NCBI GenBank assembly: GCA_902789395.1
Contig: CADANY010000010.1
Span: forward strand, 109,644-173,643
Direction: 5' to 3'
Source of the DNA: an uncultured Bacteroidia bacterium
GTDB taxonomy: Bacteria > Bacteroidota > Bacteroidia > Bacteroidales > UBA932
DNA length: 64,000 nucleotides
Shown here: positions 17,778-25,737 of the stretch, piece by piece
How positions within the stretch are numbered: the stretch's first letter is position 1
Layout of the letters: every line of letters starts with the position of its first letter
Made by a program: the position numbers and the translations under genes
Notes under the pieces: generated by a model
Told to the model about the DNA's origin: nothing
Databases searched by the model: none
The model's input: only the letters and a program-made list of their open reading frames with translations

Positions 17778-18818
17778 TTAAAGAGTTTCCATTATTGCAC
17801 CATTACTTGCAGAGAAAAGACAGGCAAAAACCAAGATCAGAAGCGCAACGAGGGCAATGACCCAGAGGACGAATATGACCAGGCCCGGACGCCAGGACGG
17901 GGACTTGAACCGGAAGAGCATCAAGACACTTCCGTAAAGCATGCCGATAAACGGCAGGGTATAGACTGACACGGCAAGGGCCCGGACCCAGAACGTATGG
18001 ATAATCGTCGGGAAATTGGGGAACTCACTGGTAATGTCGGTAATTCCTCCCTGGATCATCTCATTCAATCCCAGCCACTTCCATCCAAAAAGTCCCAGGG
18101 CGCCCCCGAAGAGTCCCGAGACGGCAATGACCAGCAGGATCAATCCGACGGAGACCTCTATGATCCTTCCGAAGGTCCCCCATGCCGGAGAATTTCCCAC
18201 TTCGTGGATAGCGTCTCCGACGCGGGTCCCGGCCTCGCGGATGTTCCGGGAAATATCCTCCGCAGACCCGTTTTCGCCCTTGAGTTCCCAGCGCTGACGA
18301 GCCGTTTTCGCACCGGGCATGCTCAGCCAGAGAATCAGGTAAACGGCCGGGACCGTCAGTAAAACAGTCGGAGTCGAGTTGTCGGCGCCGATAAAAAATC
18401 CGCTCAATGCAAGCACCAGGAAAATAACCCTGAAGACCGCCGTCTGCACATCAAAATAAGCGGCAAGACCCGAGCATACTCCCGCAATCTTCGCATTTTC
18501 GAGGTCGCGGTAGAGTTTCTTCCGGGGACGGGTCCCCGGGGCTCCTTCCTGTGTCTCACGTTTGGGTTCTTCTTCCTCGATCTTCTCCGGCCGGCCGAGA
18601 ATCTCGATGATGCCGTCGACCATTTCTTTCGAAACAACTCCTTCCCGGGATGTTTTCTCAAGCAGAAGTTCGGCCATCCGTTCCTCGATTCCTTCCATGA
18701 TTTCAGTACTGGAATAGAAGGACTCCAACTCTTTCAGATAAGCAGAAGCGGTCGCTGATGCTTCCGTTTCCATCGTAAAGGCATATCCGCCGATACTGAC
18801 TTGTTCTACTTCTTTCAT
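17778..18818 (-). CDS. PspC-domain membrane protein (long form)
   Basis: This encodes 346 residues. The N-terminal 90 residues are soluble and resemble those of the shorter PspC protein upstream (YAFTMETEASATASAYLKELESFY). A PspC domain follows (KLYRDLENAKIAGVCSGLAAYFDVQTAVFRVIFLV). After a conserved linker come two or three more hydrophobic helices (VGLILLVIAVSGLFGGALGLFGW; ALAVSVYTLPFIGMLYGSVLMLF; VIFVLWVIALVALLILVFACLF). PspC domains act in envelope-stress signalling. The gene overlaps the PadR gene by 4 nt (ATGA), so the two are translationally coupled. Confidence 0.85.
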   Translation of the reverse strand: MKEVEQVSIGGYAFTMETEASATASAYLKELESFYSSTEIMEGIEERMAELLLEKTSREGVVSKEMVDGIIEILGRPEKIEEEEPKRETQEGAPGTRPRKKLYRDLENAKIAGVCSGLAAYFDVQTAVFRVIFLVLALSGFFIGADNSTPTVLLTVPAVYLILWLSMPGAKTARQRWELKGENGSAEDISRNIREAGTRVGDAIHEVGNSPAWGTFGRIIEVSVGLILLVIAVSGLFGGALGLFGWKWLGLNEMIQGGITDITSEFPNFPTIIHTFWVRALAVSVYTLPFIGMLYGSVLMLFRFKSPSWRPGLVIFVLWVIALVALLILVFACLFSASNGAIMETL

Positions 18819-19144
18819 CGTTTCAGCATATCTATTGCCTGGACCATATCCTGCCAGGCACTGTCCATTTCCTTGAGCTGCTCGCGGCCTTTATCGGTAA
18901 TACAGTAGTATTTGCGGGGCGGGCCCTGGGTCGATTCCTCCCAGCGATAGGTCAGCAGACCCTGGTTCTTCTGACGGATCAGCAGCGGATACAAGGTTCC
19001 TTCTACAACGATCATATTCGCTGCCTTCAACTCTTCTATAATGACGGAAGCATAGGCTTCCCGCTTCGCCAGAATGCACAGGATGCAGTATTCCAGCACC
19101 CCTTTCCGCATCTGGGAGCGTACGTTGTCCACATTGCTTTCCAT
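18815..19144 (-). CDS. PadR-family transcriptional regulator
   Basis: This encodes 109 residues, the usual size of a short PadR protein. The winged-helix is evident: KGVLEYCILCILAKREAYASVIIEELK, then VVEGTLYPLLIRQKNQGLLTYRWEES and GPPRKYYCITDKGREQL, with a C-terminal dimerisation helix. It is sandwiched between two PspC genes (6-nt gap upstream, 4-nt overlap downstream), an arrangement in which PadR represses its own envelope-stress operon in many Bacteroidota and Firmicutes. The inducer is not known. No operator palindrome was confirmed, although the first gene has a clear TATCTTTG promoter box. Confidence 0.92.
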   Translation of the reverse strand: MESNVDNVRSQMRKGVLEYCILCILAKREAYASVIIEELKAANMIVVEGTLYPLLIRQKNQGLLTYRWEESTQGPPRKYYCITDKGREQLKEMDSAWQDMVQAIDMLKR

Positions 19145-19150
19145 AACCGG

Positions 19151-19705
19151 CTACTTTTGATAGTTAGAGAATTTGGCAAGGTTTTCTGCAGTCGGCGCCA
19201 TCCCCCGAAGCTCGCATTTCTGCGCGGCTGTCTCGGCCTTCGGGACCGCGATCCACAGGATTACATAGATCCAGAAACCGGAGGTCCCGGCAACGAGGGC
19301 GACCAGCATCAGGACCCGGACCAGTACGACATCGATGTCGAAATAGGCCGCAAGCCCCGAGCAGACGCCTGCAATCCGGCGATCATCCATATCGCGAAAG
19401 AGTTTGCGGGGGACTTTCGCATCAGCCTCAGGCGAATTGACGCCCGGCATCTCGCTGCCGTCAGGCATCCCGAGTTGAGATATCACCTTCTCGACCATGG
19501 ACAAATCCACAACGCGCAACCCACTCCCGACCTCGGCCGTAAAAAGTTCCGCGATCCGGGATTCTAGATCGTCCATCACCTCCCCCGCCGAGGCGGAACC
19601 GAGGCGACTCTTAAACAGAGTCAGATAGCTGTCAAGCCTTTTGTAGGCATCTTCATCGATGGTAAAGCTCCTTCCACCGATACCGGCATTGATTACTTTC
19701 TTCAT
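19151..19705 (-). CDS. PspC-domain protein (short form)
   Basis: This encodes 184 residues. The start at 19705 was preferred to the longer frame because it begins MKKVINAGIGGRSFTIDEDAYKRL, matching the soluble N-terminal domain of the longer PspC protein. The PspC domain occupies about residues 103-165 (KLFRDMDDRRIAGVCSGLAAYFDIDVVLVRVLMLV, then a second helix). It is the first gene of a tight minus-strand operon with padR and the longer PspC gene. The two PspC proteins probably arose by duplication, the longer one gaining extra helices. Likely role: inner-membrane stress sensing. Confidence 0.88.
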   Translation of the reverse strand: MKKVINAGIGGRSFTIDEDAYKRLDSYLTLFKSRLGSASAGEVMDDLESRIAELFTAEVGSGLRVVDLSMVEKVISQLGMPDGSEMPGVNSPEADAKVPRKLFRDMDDRRIAGVCSGLAAYFDIDVVLVRVLMLVALVAGTSGFWIYVILWIAVPKAETAAQKCELRGMAPTAENLAKFSNYQK

Positions 19706-19726
19706 GGCACAAAATATTTGTTGATG

Positions 19727-19734
19727 CAAAGATA
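19727..19734 (-). promoter_or_regulatory. Predicted -7 box of the PspC-PadR operon
   Basis: TATCTTTG on the minus strand matches TAnnTTTG exactly and lies 21 nt before the ATG at 19705. A TTG-like -33 element sits about 19-20 bp further upstream. Confidence 0.6.
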
Positions 19735-19784
19735 TAAATAATTTTTACTACTTTGCAATACAAAGTACAAAAAATTTCAAAAAA

Positions 19785-19833
19785 CTGACAGACCGGATTC
19801 TTCGCTTCGCTCAGAATGACAGGGTGTCAGTTT
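19785..19833. repeat. Intergenic inverted-repeat element, also a bidirectional terminator
   Basis: CTGACA and TGTCAG enclose a core whose minus-strand reading begins GTCATTCTGAGCGAAG and continues GCGAAGAATC. The outer arms are followed by T-runs in both directions. I recall this core as a widespread intergenic repeat in many bacterial genomes. It sits between the transporter gene ending at 19866 and the PspC promoter. Only one copy was seen in the window. Confidence 0.55.
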
Positions 19834-19865
19834 TCAAAAAGACTGAATTTCAGTCTGGAAAATGC

Positions 19866-21266
19866 TTAAAATTCCTGTTTCTTGCGCTTCCAGTTGAGGA
19901 TCGGGAGGAGGAAGGAGATGACGGCCGCTCCTACCCAGAACCAGCTGACCAGCGAGAAGTCATGGACCTCGGCCCCGGCAGCGTTGATGATGCGCGGATA
20001 TTTGTCAAGCAAGACACCGGTAATGATGTTCTGCAGACCGGCAGCGGCATACGAGGCCATACCGACAATACCCAGAGCGGCACCGGTCGCCTGACGAGGG
20101 ACCAGATCAACGGCCATGAGACCTCCGAGGAAGCTGATCAGGACACCGATGGCAATTCCGAAGAGAACCATAGAGAGGATAGCAACCCACTTCTGCGGAC
20201 CTCCGAAGAGGAAGAGCGCGAGAGAAATGGCCTCGAGTACACCGGCGACAAAAGCGGGATACTTGCGGTCACCCTTGAATACGGCGTCGGAGAGCCAGCC
20301 GGAGAATACGGTACCGAGAATACCGAAAATCGGGTTGATACCGACGATCGCACCGGCCTCGGTCAGGCTATAACCCCGGGCCTCCTGGAGGAAGATGATA
20401 CCCCACTCATTGATGGCATACCGGCTCATATACATGAACGCACTGGCAAGGGCAAGGATCCACACTCCGGGATTTTTGATAACGGCTTTCTGGAGCTGGC
20501 GTGTCTGGGCTCGCTTTTCCTCCGGAGAAAGGGTCGCTTCCTCTTTCGCCTCGCCCGAGAGGACCTCGATGGGAGGAAGGCCCTTGCTCTCCGGCGTATC
20601 GTGCAGGAAGAAAAGGATGATCAGGACACCGAGCGCGCCGGCAAGGGCAGCTCCGAAGAAACCCCATTTCCATCCGAAGGCACCGACGAGGGCGGTCACA
20701 AAGACAAAGGACAGGCCCTCACCGATATTATGGGAAGAGCTGAAAAAGCCATAGAATGTTCCCCGAATCTTGAGCGGGAACCAGCGGGAAAGACCGATGA
20801 TGGCAGGCGGAGCACCCATGCTCTGGGCCCATCCGTTCATCGCCCAACAGACAGCGAAGGAGAGGAATAGGACGGAATTGGCAATCGATCCGTTGAGCGC
20901 ACTCACGCCGAGAACACCCATCGTGAAATTCATTGCAACGGAAATGATGAGGCCGGTGGCCATGAAACGCTTTATGTTGGAGCCGTCACAGAGGAACCCG
21001 TTGACGAACTTTCCGACGGCATAGGCCCAGTAGAGGCAGGCACCGATGATACCGAGCTGGGTCGCATTGAGCAGTCCGGCATCGATGAGCGGCTGCTTCA
21101 TTACACCCATTGAGAGGCGGCATACATAATAAAGGGCATAGCCAAACGTCCCCGCAAGGAAGGTCTGGAAGCGGAGACTCTTGTAGGTCTTGTCCACCTT
21201 GGCGGCAGAGACCTTTTCAGCGGACGGGCCGCTGACTTTGTAAAAATCTAAAAATCGATTGGCCAT
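19866..21266 (-). CDS. Organophosphate:phosphate antiporter family MFS transporter
   Basis: This encodes 466 residues with about twelve transmembrane helices. The motif GYALYYVCRLSMGVMKQPLID near the N-terminus is characteristic of the OPA family (GlpT, UhpT, UhpC). A cytoplasmic loop near residue 230 carries PPIEVLSGEAKEEATLSPEEKRAQ. OPA members exchange phosphate for glycerol-3-phosphate or sugar phosphates in the inner membrane. The gene lies 9 nt after the NhaC gene and downstream of the GH9-deacetylase gene on the same strand, hinting that the exchanged solute could be a phosphorylated or charged sugar from that enzyme's substrate. The exact solute is unknown. Confidence 0.85.
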   Translation of the reverse strand: MANRFLDFYKVSGPSAEKVSAAKVDKTYKSLRFQTFLAGTFGYALYYVCRLSMGVMKQPLIDAGLLNATQLGIIGACLYWAYAVGKFVNGFLCDGSNIKRFMATGLIISVAMNFTMGVLGVSALNGSIANSVLFLSFAVCWAMNGWAQSMGAPPAIIGLSRWFPLKIRGTFYGFFSSSHNIGEGLSFVFVTALVGAFGWKWGFFGAALAGALGVLIILFFLHDTPESKGLPPIEVLSGEAKEEATLSPEEKRAQTRQLQKAVIKNPGVWILALASAFMYMSRYAINEWGIIFLQEARGYSLTEAGAIVGINPIFGILGTVFSGWLSDAVFKGDRKYPAFVAGVLEAISLALFLFGGPQKWVAILSMVLFGIAIGVLISFLGGLMAVDLVPRQATGAALGIVGMASYAAAGLQNIITGVLLDKYPRIINAAGAEVHDFSLVSWFWVGAAVISFLLPILNWKRKKQEF

Positions 21267-21275
21267 AATTATTAA

Positions 21276-22601
21276 TTAAGGATTAAACTTTCTGGGGAAT
21301 CGGAACAGGATCGACAGGATCGCCATCAGTCCGAGGACAAAGGGATAGTAGAGATAGGCTGTAATCGAGATGGCCGACACGCCGGCCAGTCCGGAAGCCA
21401 TCAGCATCTGTGCTCCATAAGGGATGATTCCCTGCACCAGGCAGGAGAACGTATCGAGAAGGCTCGCCGTTTTCCGGGGATCAAGGCCGTACTTTTCGGT
21501 AATGTCCCTGGCCAGCGGGCCGGTTGTAATAATCGCAATCGTATTGTTGGCCGTACATAAATTGACCAGGCTTACAAGGGCCGCGATGCTGCCTTCGGCG
21601 CCGCGTTTTCCGGAAATCCGGCGGGTCAGACGACTGATAATGAAGTCCATGCCCCCGTTATACCGGATCAGGGCCAACAGCCCGCCGGCAAGGAGGGTTA
21701 CAATAATCAGTTCTCCCATTCCGGCTATGCCGGCTCCGATCGAGGCCATCCAGCCGACCCATCCGTAACTTCCTGTGGCAAAGCCGATGATCCCGTTCAC
21801 GATCGTCCCGATCACGAGTACCGTCACGACATTCATCCCGGAGAGGGCCAGTCCGATGACAAGAAGATAAGGGACCAACTTGACGAATTCAGCAGGCTCT
21901 GCGACGGGGGTAGCCTCAACGGAAAGGCCCAGAACTACATAAATCGCAGTTACAATGAGTGCGGCAGGAGCAGCAATCCAAAGATTGACCCTGAATTTGT
22001 CTTTCATGGAACAGCCCTGGCTTTTTGTTGCCGCAACGGTTGTATCGGAAATGAAAGAGAGGTTATCTCCGAAAAAGGCTCCTCCGACAATAATGGCCGT
22101 CATCAGGGGGACGGGCGTTCCGGTCTGAGCCGCGATTCCCGTCGAAATCGGAACCAGGGCCACTATCGTTCCGACGCTCGTTCCGACTGCCATGGAAATA
22201 AAGCAGGCAGCCAGAAACAGGCCGGCATAGACCAACCGGGCCGGCAGCACGGAAAGCGTCAGCCGGACGGTCGCATCGATGGCTCCGATATCCTTGGCTG
22301 TCGAAGCGAACGCCCCGGCGAGGACGAAGATCCAGATCATCAGAAGGACGTTCCGGTCTCCGGCTCCGGAAGAGAAAACCGATATCTTCCGGTCTGTATC
22401 GATCCCGCGGGTTATCAGCATGGCATAGGCGGAGGCGATGATGAAGGCCGCGGCGACCGGAACCTTGTAAAAGTCACGGGCAACGATCGAAGTGATGACG
22501 TAGACCGCCAGAAAGACCAGCAGCGGGCTGAGTGCCATCAGACCGCCCATCGGGTTTCGGGAACGTACCGTCTCTTCAGATTTTTCCGTATTAATTGCCA
22601 T
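21276..22601 (-). CDS. NhaC-family Na+/H+ antiporter-like transporter
   Basis: This encodes 441 residues with eleven or twelve membrane segments. Typical NhaC-superfamily landmarks are present: a conserved VGTSVGTIVALVPI helix, GGAFFGDNLSFISDTTVAATKSQG (the DNxSxISDT signature) and a late CTANNTIAIITTGPLA segment. It should exchange sodium for protons or an organic solute across the inner membrane. Its start overlaps the end of the GH9-deacetylase gene by 11 nt, so the two are translationally linked. NhaC relatives include amino-acid and dicarboxylate antiporters, so the operon may import a solute rather than balance pH. Confidence 0.85.
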   Translation of the reverse strand: MAINTEKSEETVRSRNPMGGLMALSPLLVFLAVYVITSIVARDFYKVPVAAAFIIASAYAMLITRGIDTDRKISVFSSGAGDRNVLLMIWIFVLAGAFASTAKDIGAIDATVRLTLSVLPARLVYAGLFLAACFISMAVGTSVGTIVALVPISTGIAAQTGTPVPLMTAIIVGGAFFGDNLSFISDTTVAATKSQGCSMKDKFRVNLWIAAPAALIVTAIYVVLGLSVEATPVAEPAEFVKLVPYLLVIGLALSGMNVVTVLVIGTIVNGIIGFATGSYGWVGWMASIGAGIAGMGELIIVTLLAGGLLALIRYNGGMDFIISRLTRRISGKRGAEGSIAALVSLVNLCTANNTIAIITTGPLARDITEKYGLDPRKTASLLDTFSCLVQGIIPYGAQMLMASGLAGVSAISITAYLYYPFVLGLMAILSILFRFPRKFNP

Positions 22602-25083
22602 TCAAAGCCTCTGTCAGCGGGACAAAGGTATATCCTTTAGCCCTTAGTTCATCAATCAAACCGCCCAGCCGGTTGTAAAACTTATCGGTCCGCTGGTCGA
22701 CGGTCCCGAGATGGATCAGCATGATATGTCCTCCGAGGCCCTGTTCGCGCTCGACCTTCCGGATCCTGTCCAGAATCTCATCCGAACTGAAATAACGGTT
22801 CATGCCAGGATGCGTATAGTCTCCGTTGGTCAGGGTTCCGGGCGTATAGTTGACAATCTGGAGTCCCATTTTCCGTGCCCACGAAGACACAAGCGAATTG
22901 TAATGTTCATAAGGAGGAATGAAATAGGGGGCGTCATGGATACCGAACTCGGCCATCTTGGAATAGCTCCGGATCAGGTCGTCCTGGAACTCTTTCTCCG
23001 TCACCAGCATGCTGTCCCGGTTCTCCCAGGAAGAATACAGCAGGTGACCGTAACTGTGGCTCCCGACATAATGTCCCTCGCTGACGAGACGGCGGATCAC
23101 ATCGGGAAACTTCTCATAAAACTCGCCCGTAAAGAAGAATCCGCCCTTAATGCCTTTCCCGGCAAGGGTACGGATGATCGGATCCGCTCCGTCCGCCATG
23201 TCCGCGGCCGTGAAAACCAGGGAGATCCGTTTCCGGGAAGGATCGGTCCTGATAATGCCTCCCTGGGAATAGACATTCCGGTCGGTTGCCGTCCTCCCCG
23301 AGGCCTTCCTCCCGCAGGACTCATAGTAGGAAAGCGGGAAGGTCAGGCACGCGGTTCCGTCCATCGTCGGCTCATTCGTGGAATAATCATAGGTAGAATC
23401 ATGGTAAACGCGGTCTCCGGGCTGGAAAAGGGCATAATCATTTCCGCCTTCCATCGAAACGCCGTAAAGGCTTCCGAATATCGTCGCATAGACCGGGCCG
23501 TCTACCAGACCGCCCGTAGCATTGCCAAGTCCGAGACGCAGGATCCATGAATGGGGCTGCCTGGGATAGTTGCCGCCGAGCGGAAGTTCGACGATCATGC
23601 TGACGCCCCAGGGATTGCACCCGAAAAGCCAATCGCGGAGAGCACCCTCCATTTCCTCATACTTCTTGTCGCCGGTCAACTGACGGTACAGGATGCACTG
23701 TGTCAGCATGGCGGTCGTCAGGTTGTTCGAGCACCAGATCCCGGGAACTCCGTACAGGAAGGGCGTCCCCTTCGCTTTCCGATAGACAGCATCGATGCCT
23801 TCCCTCATATGGGCGATGAATTCTTTGCGGGTCTTGCGGCCCCCCTCGCTGGCGAGCCTGTAGTGGCCCATGTTCATGAAAGGATACCACTGGTAATGGC
23901 GGGCCGTATCGGCTCCCATCCAAGGCGTTATCGGCTCTTGCTTTCCATAAGCGGCCGCTTGTTTGAGATATCGTTTGTCGCCGGTCTTACGGAACAACTC
24001 CGCTGCGGCGAGTTCCATATCATCGACCCAGTTGCTTTCCTCGTAGATATAGGGAGAGGCAACTGACGCAGTCTGGCAGGCTCCCGGTTTGTCGACGCCG
24101 GCCTGGAATGCTTCGGCGGCCTTGGCTCCGATCTTATCGGAAAATTCAGGATAGAAGGGCCTGAGCACCGCAGATCCATAGGAAAAATCCGAGGCGAACT
24201 TGCCTGTCGTGCTTGCGATACCTTCCGTATTGTTACGCCTTCCGGTCTTGCGCCCTCTCATCTGAGGCTCTCCGCTGCAATAATAGACAGGGCGGCCGTT
24301 GCCGGGTCCATACCCGTAATCAGCCGGATCGTTATGGGGGTTGCGCATACCGACATGGTCCCGGTCATCCGCGATCTGATTATAATACTCCCCCGGTTCC
24401 GGATTCATCCGGTCGAGCCAGTCCATTCCCCAGTACACTTCATCGATGATATCGGGAATCCCGTTCGCCCCCGGGGTGCCATCCGCCTTGAAACGGTCTG
24501 TAAAGACCTCCGGATTCTGGTCATAAGCGAACATCATCTGATAGATCGCGTTGGCGGACGTTGTCGTATACTGGAGGCAGTCCGTTGCATCGTGCCAGCC
24601 CCCCGTTACGTCGATATGCTGTCCGTTCCGGGTCGGATGATAGACGATGTATCCGTCTTTGGTGTGGCAGCTGTCCTTGATGAGAGGATTCCATCCGCAG
24701 CGGCGGCTCCGCATGTAATTCAGGACGAAATCCGCAGCTCCGTCATAGACCCGGTTCCCGACGGGAAAAACCTCTGACTCCGCATCCGCAAAGCGGATCC
24801 GATAGGTTCCTTCGCGCGTCAAGCCGCTGAAATTCAGACGGAATGTCGCCCGCATCTGTCCCATGGGACCGGTCGCTACGGCAGGACCCGTAAAGACCGT
24901 CTCCCCGGAAAAGACATCGACGATCTCGAAACTCCCTTGGGAAACTCCGGGAGTCGTCGTCATCAAGACGGCAACTTTTGTCGACTCAGGCAGATAGCCC
25001 AGCTGATTGATCCGGATCCAGGATTCGGCATGGAGTGAGACAGAAAGGGCTGCGAGAAAAATGGCGGCAAGGATTCTTTTCAT
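22591..25083 (-). CDS. Glycoside hydrolase family 9 fused to a polysaccharide-deacetylase (NodB) domain
   Basis: This encodes 830 residues from the ATG at 25083, where a signal peptide ends SLHAE. An Ig-like CelD_N domain (20-110) is followed by the GH9 (alpha/alpha)6 domain. GGWHDATDC (Asp165, Asp168) holds the catalytic base pair, LFGCNPWGVSM is the family loop, and TNEPTMDG (Glu571) is the proton donor. From about 615 a NodB/CE4 domain follows, with the metal HxxxH as SHSYGH (His676, His680), a PPYEHYN loop and LIHLG. In motif 1 the usual TFDDG reads TAAD, so the first Asp (catalytic base) is missing. The enzyme probably cleaves and perhaps binds or deacetylates a beta-1,4-glucan or amino-sugar polymer. 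It is first in an operon with two transporters. Confidence 0.88.
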   Translation of the reverse strand: MKRILAAIFLAALSVSLHAESWIRINQLGYLPESTKVAVLMTTTPGVSQGSFEIVDVFSGETVFTGPAVATGPMGQMRATFRLNFSGLTREGTYRIRFADAESEVFPVGNRVYDGAADFVLNYMRSRRCGWNPLIKDSCHTKDGYIVYHPTRNGQHIDVTGGWHDATDCLQYTTTSANAIYQMMFAYDQNPEVFTDRFKADGTPGANGIPDIIDEVYWGMDWLDRMNPEPGEYYNQIADDRDHVGMRNPHNDPADYGYGPGNGRPVYYCSGEPQMRGRKTGRRNNTEGIASTTGKFASDFSYGSAVLRPFYPEFSDKIGAKAAEAFQAGVDKPGACQTASVASPYIYEESNWVDDMELAAAELFRKTGDKRYLKQAAAYGKQEPITPWMGADTARHYQWYPFMNMGHYRLASEGGRKTRKEFIAHMREGIDAVYRKAKGTPFLYGVPGIWCSNNLTTAMLTQCILYRQLTGDKKYEEMEGALRDWLFGCNPWGVSMIVELPLGGNYPRQPHSWILRLGLGNATGGLVDGPVYATIFGSLYGVSMEGGNDYALFQPGDRVYHDSTYDYSTNEPTMDGTACLTFPLSYYESCGRKASGRTATDRNVYSQGGIIRTDPSRKRISLVFTAADMADGADPIIRTLAGKGIKGGFFFTGEFYEKFPDVIRRLVSEGHYVGSHSYGHLLYSSWENRDSMLVTEKEFQDDLIRSYSKMAEFGIHDAPYFIPPYEHYNSLVSSWARKMGLQIVNYTPGTLTNGDYTHPGMNRYFSSDEILDRIRKVEREQGLGGHIMLIHLGTVDQRTDKFYNRLGGLIDELRAKGYTFVPLTEALNGN

Positions 25084-25126
25084 ATGCAAAGTTCACTTTG
25101 AAGGGTAAATATAGTGATTTTTCAGC

Positions 25127-25134
25127 TATCTTTG
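25127..25134 (+). promoter_or_regulatory. Predicted queH promoter box
   Basis: TATCTTTG is an exact TAnnTTTG match. Only 6 nt separate it from the ATG at 25141, so the transcript should start at or next to the start codon. Confidence 0.55.
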
Positions 25135-25140
25135 CCTAAA

Positions 25141-25737
25141 ATGGACAAAATCCTTCTCCACGCCTGTTGCGCTCCGTGCTCCGGAGCCATCATTGAATAC
25201 CTGATTCATGAGGGATTCCGCCCCGTCGTTTTCTACTCCAACAGCAATATCGTCCCCTATCAGGAGTATCGGAAACGGCTGGACGAATGCCTCCGTTACG
25301 CCAGGGAATGCGGTCTGGAAATCGTTGAAGACACCTATGATCATACAGCGTGGAGATGCATTGCCGAAGGCCTGGAAAAGGAACCCGAAAGGGGAAAAAG
25401 ATGCCTGGAGTGCTTCCGGTTCCGGCTCGTCCGGGCTGCGAAATACGCCTCCGAAAATGGATTCGATACCCTGACGACGACCCTTGCCTCTTCCCGATGG
25501 AAGGATCTCGCCCAAGTCGACGAAGCGGGCCGGTACGCCTGTTCTCTCTTCCCCGGCGTAACCTGGTGGGGGAAAAACTGGCGGAAAGGCGGACTGCAGG
25601 AGCGCCGGAATGCCATCATCCGGGAACAGAATTTCTACAACCAGACGTTCTGCGGATGCGAATTCAGTGTACGTCCAGAAACGTCTCCGCATAGATCGGA
25701 CGTCCCTCTCTGTCCAGTCCCTCCACAACAACCTTAA
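25141..25737 (+). CDS. queH: Epoxyqueuosine reductase QueH
   Basis: This encodes 198 residues. QueH carries out the last step of queuosine synthesis, reducing epoxyqueuosine in tRNA, and replaces QueG in many anaerobes. The diagnostic cysteines are all visible: HACCAPCSG (Cys9, Cys10), GKRCLECFRFRL (Cys88, Cys91) and YNQTFCGCEFS (Cys171, Cys173), which together bind the iron-sulfur cluster and metal. The first 24 residues give the HUP-like start. The tail after residue 178 is unusual (SVRPETSPHRSDVPLC) because the frame runs 74 nt into the antisense 3' end of the convergent gene; it is probably not functional. The start at 25141 was chosen for its canonical MDKILLHACC. Confidence 0.93.
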   Translation: MDKILLHACCAPCSGAIIEYLIHEGFRPVVFYSNSNIVPYQEYRKRLDECLRYARECGLEIVEDTYDHTAWRCIAEGLEKEPERGKRCLECFRFRLVRAAKYASENGFDTLTTTLASSRWKDLAQVDEAGRYACSLFPGVTWWGKNWRKGGLQERRNAIIREQNFYNQTFCGCEFSVRPETSPHRSDVPLCPVPPQQP

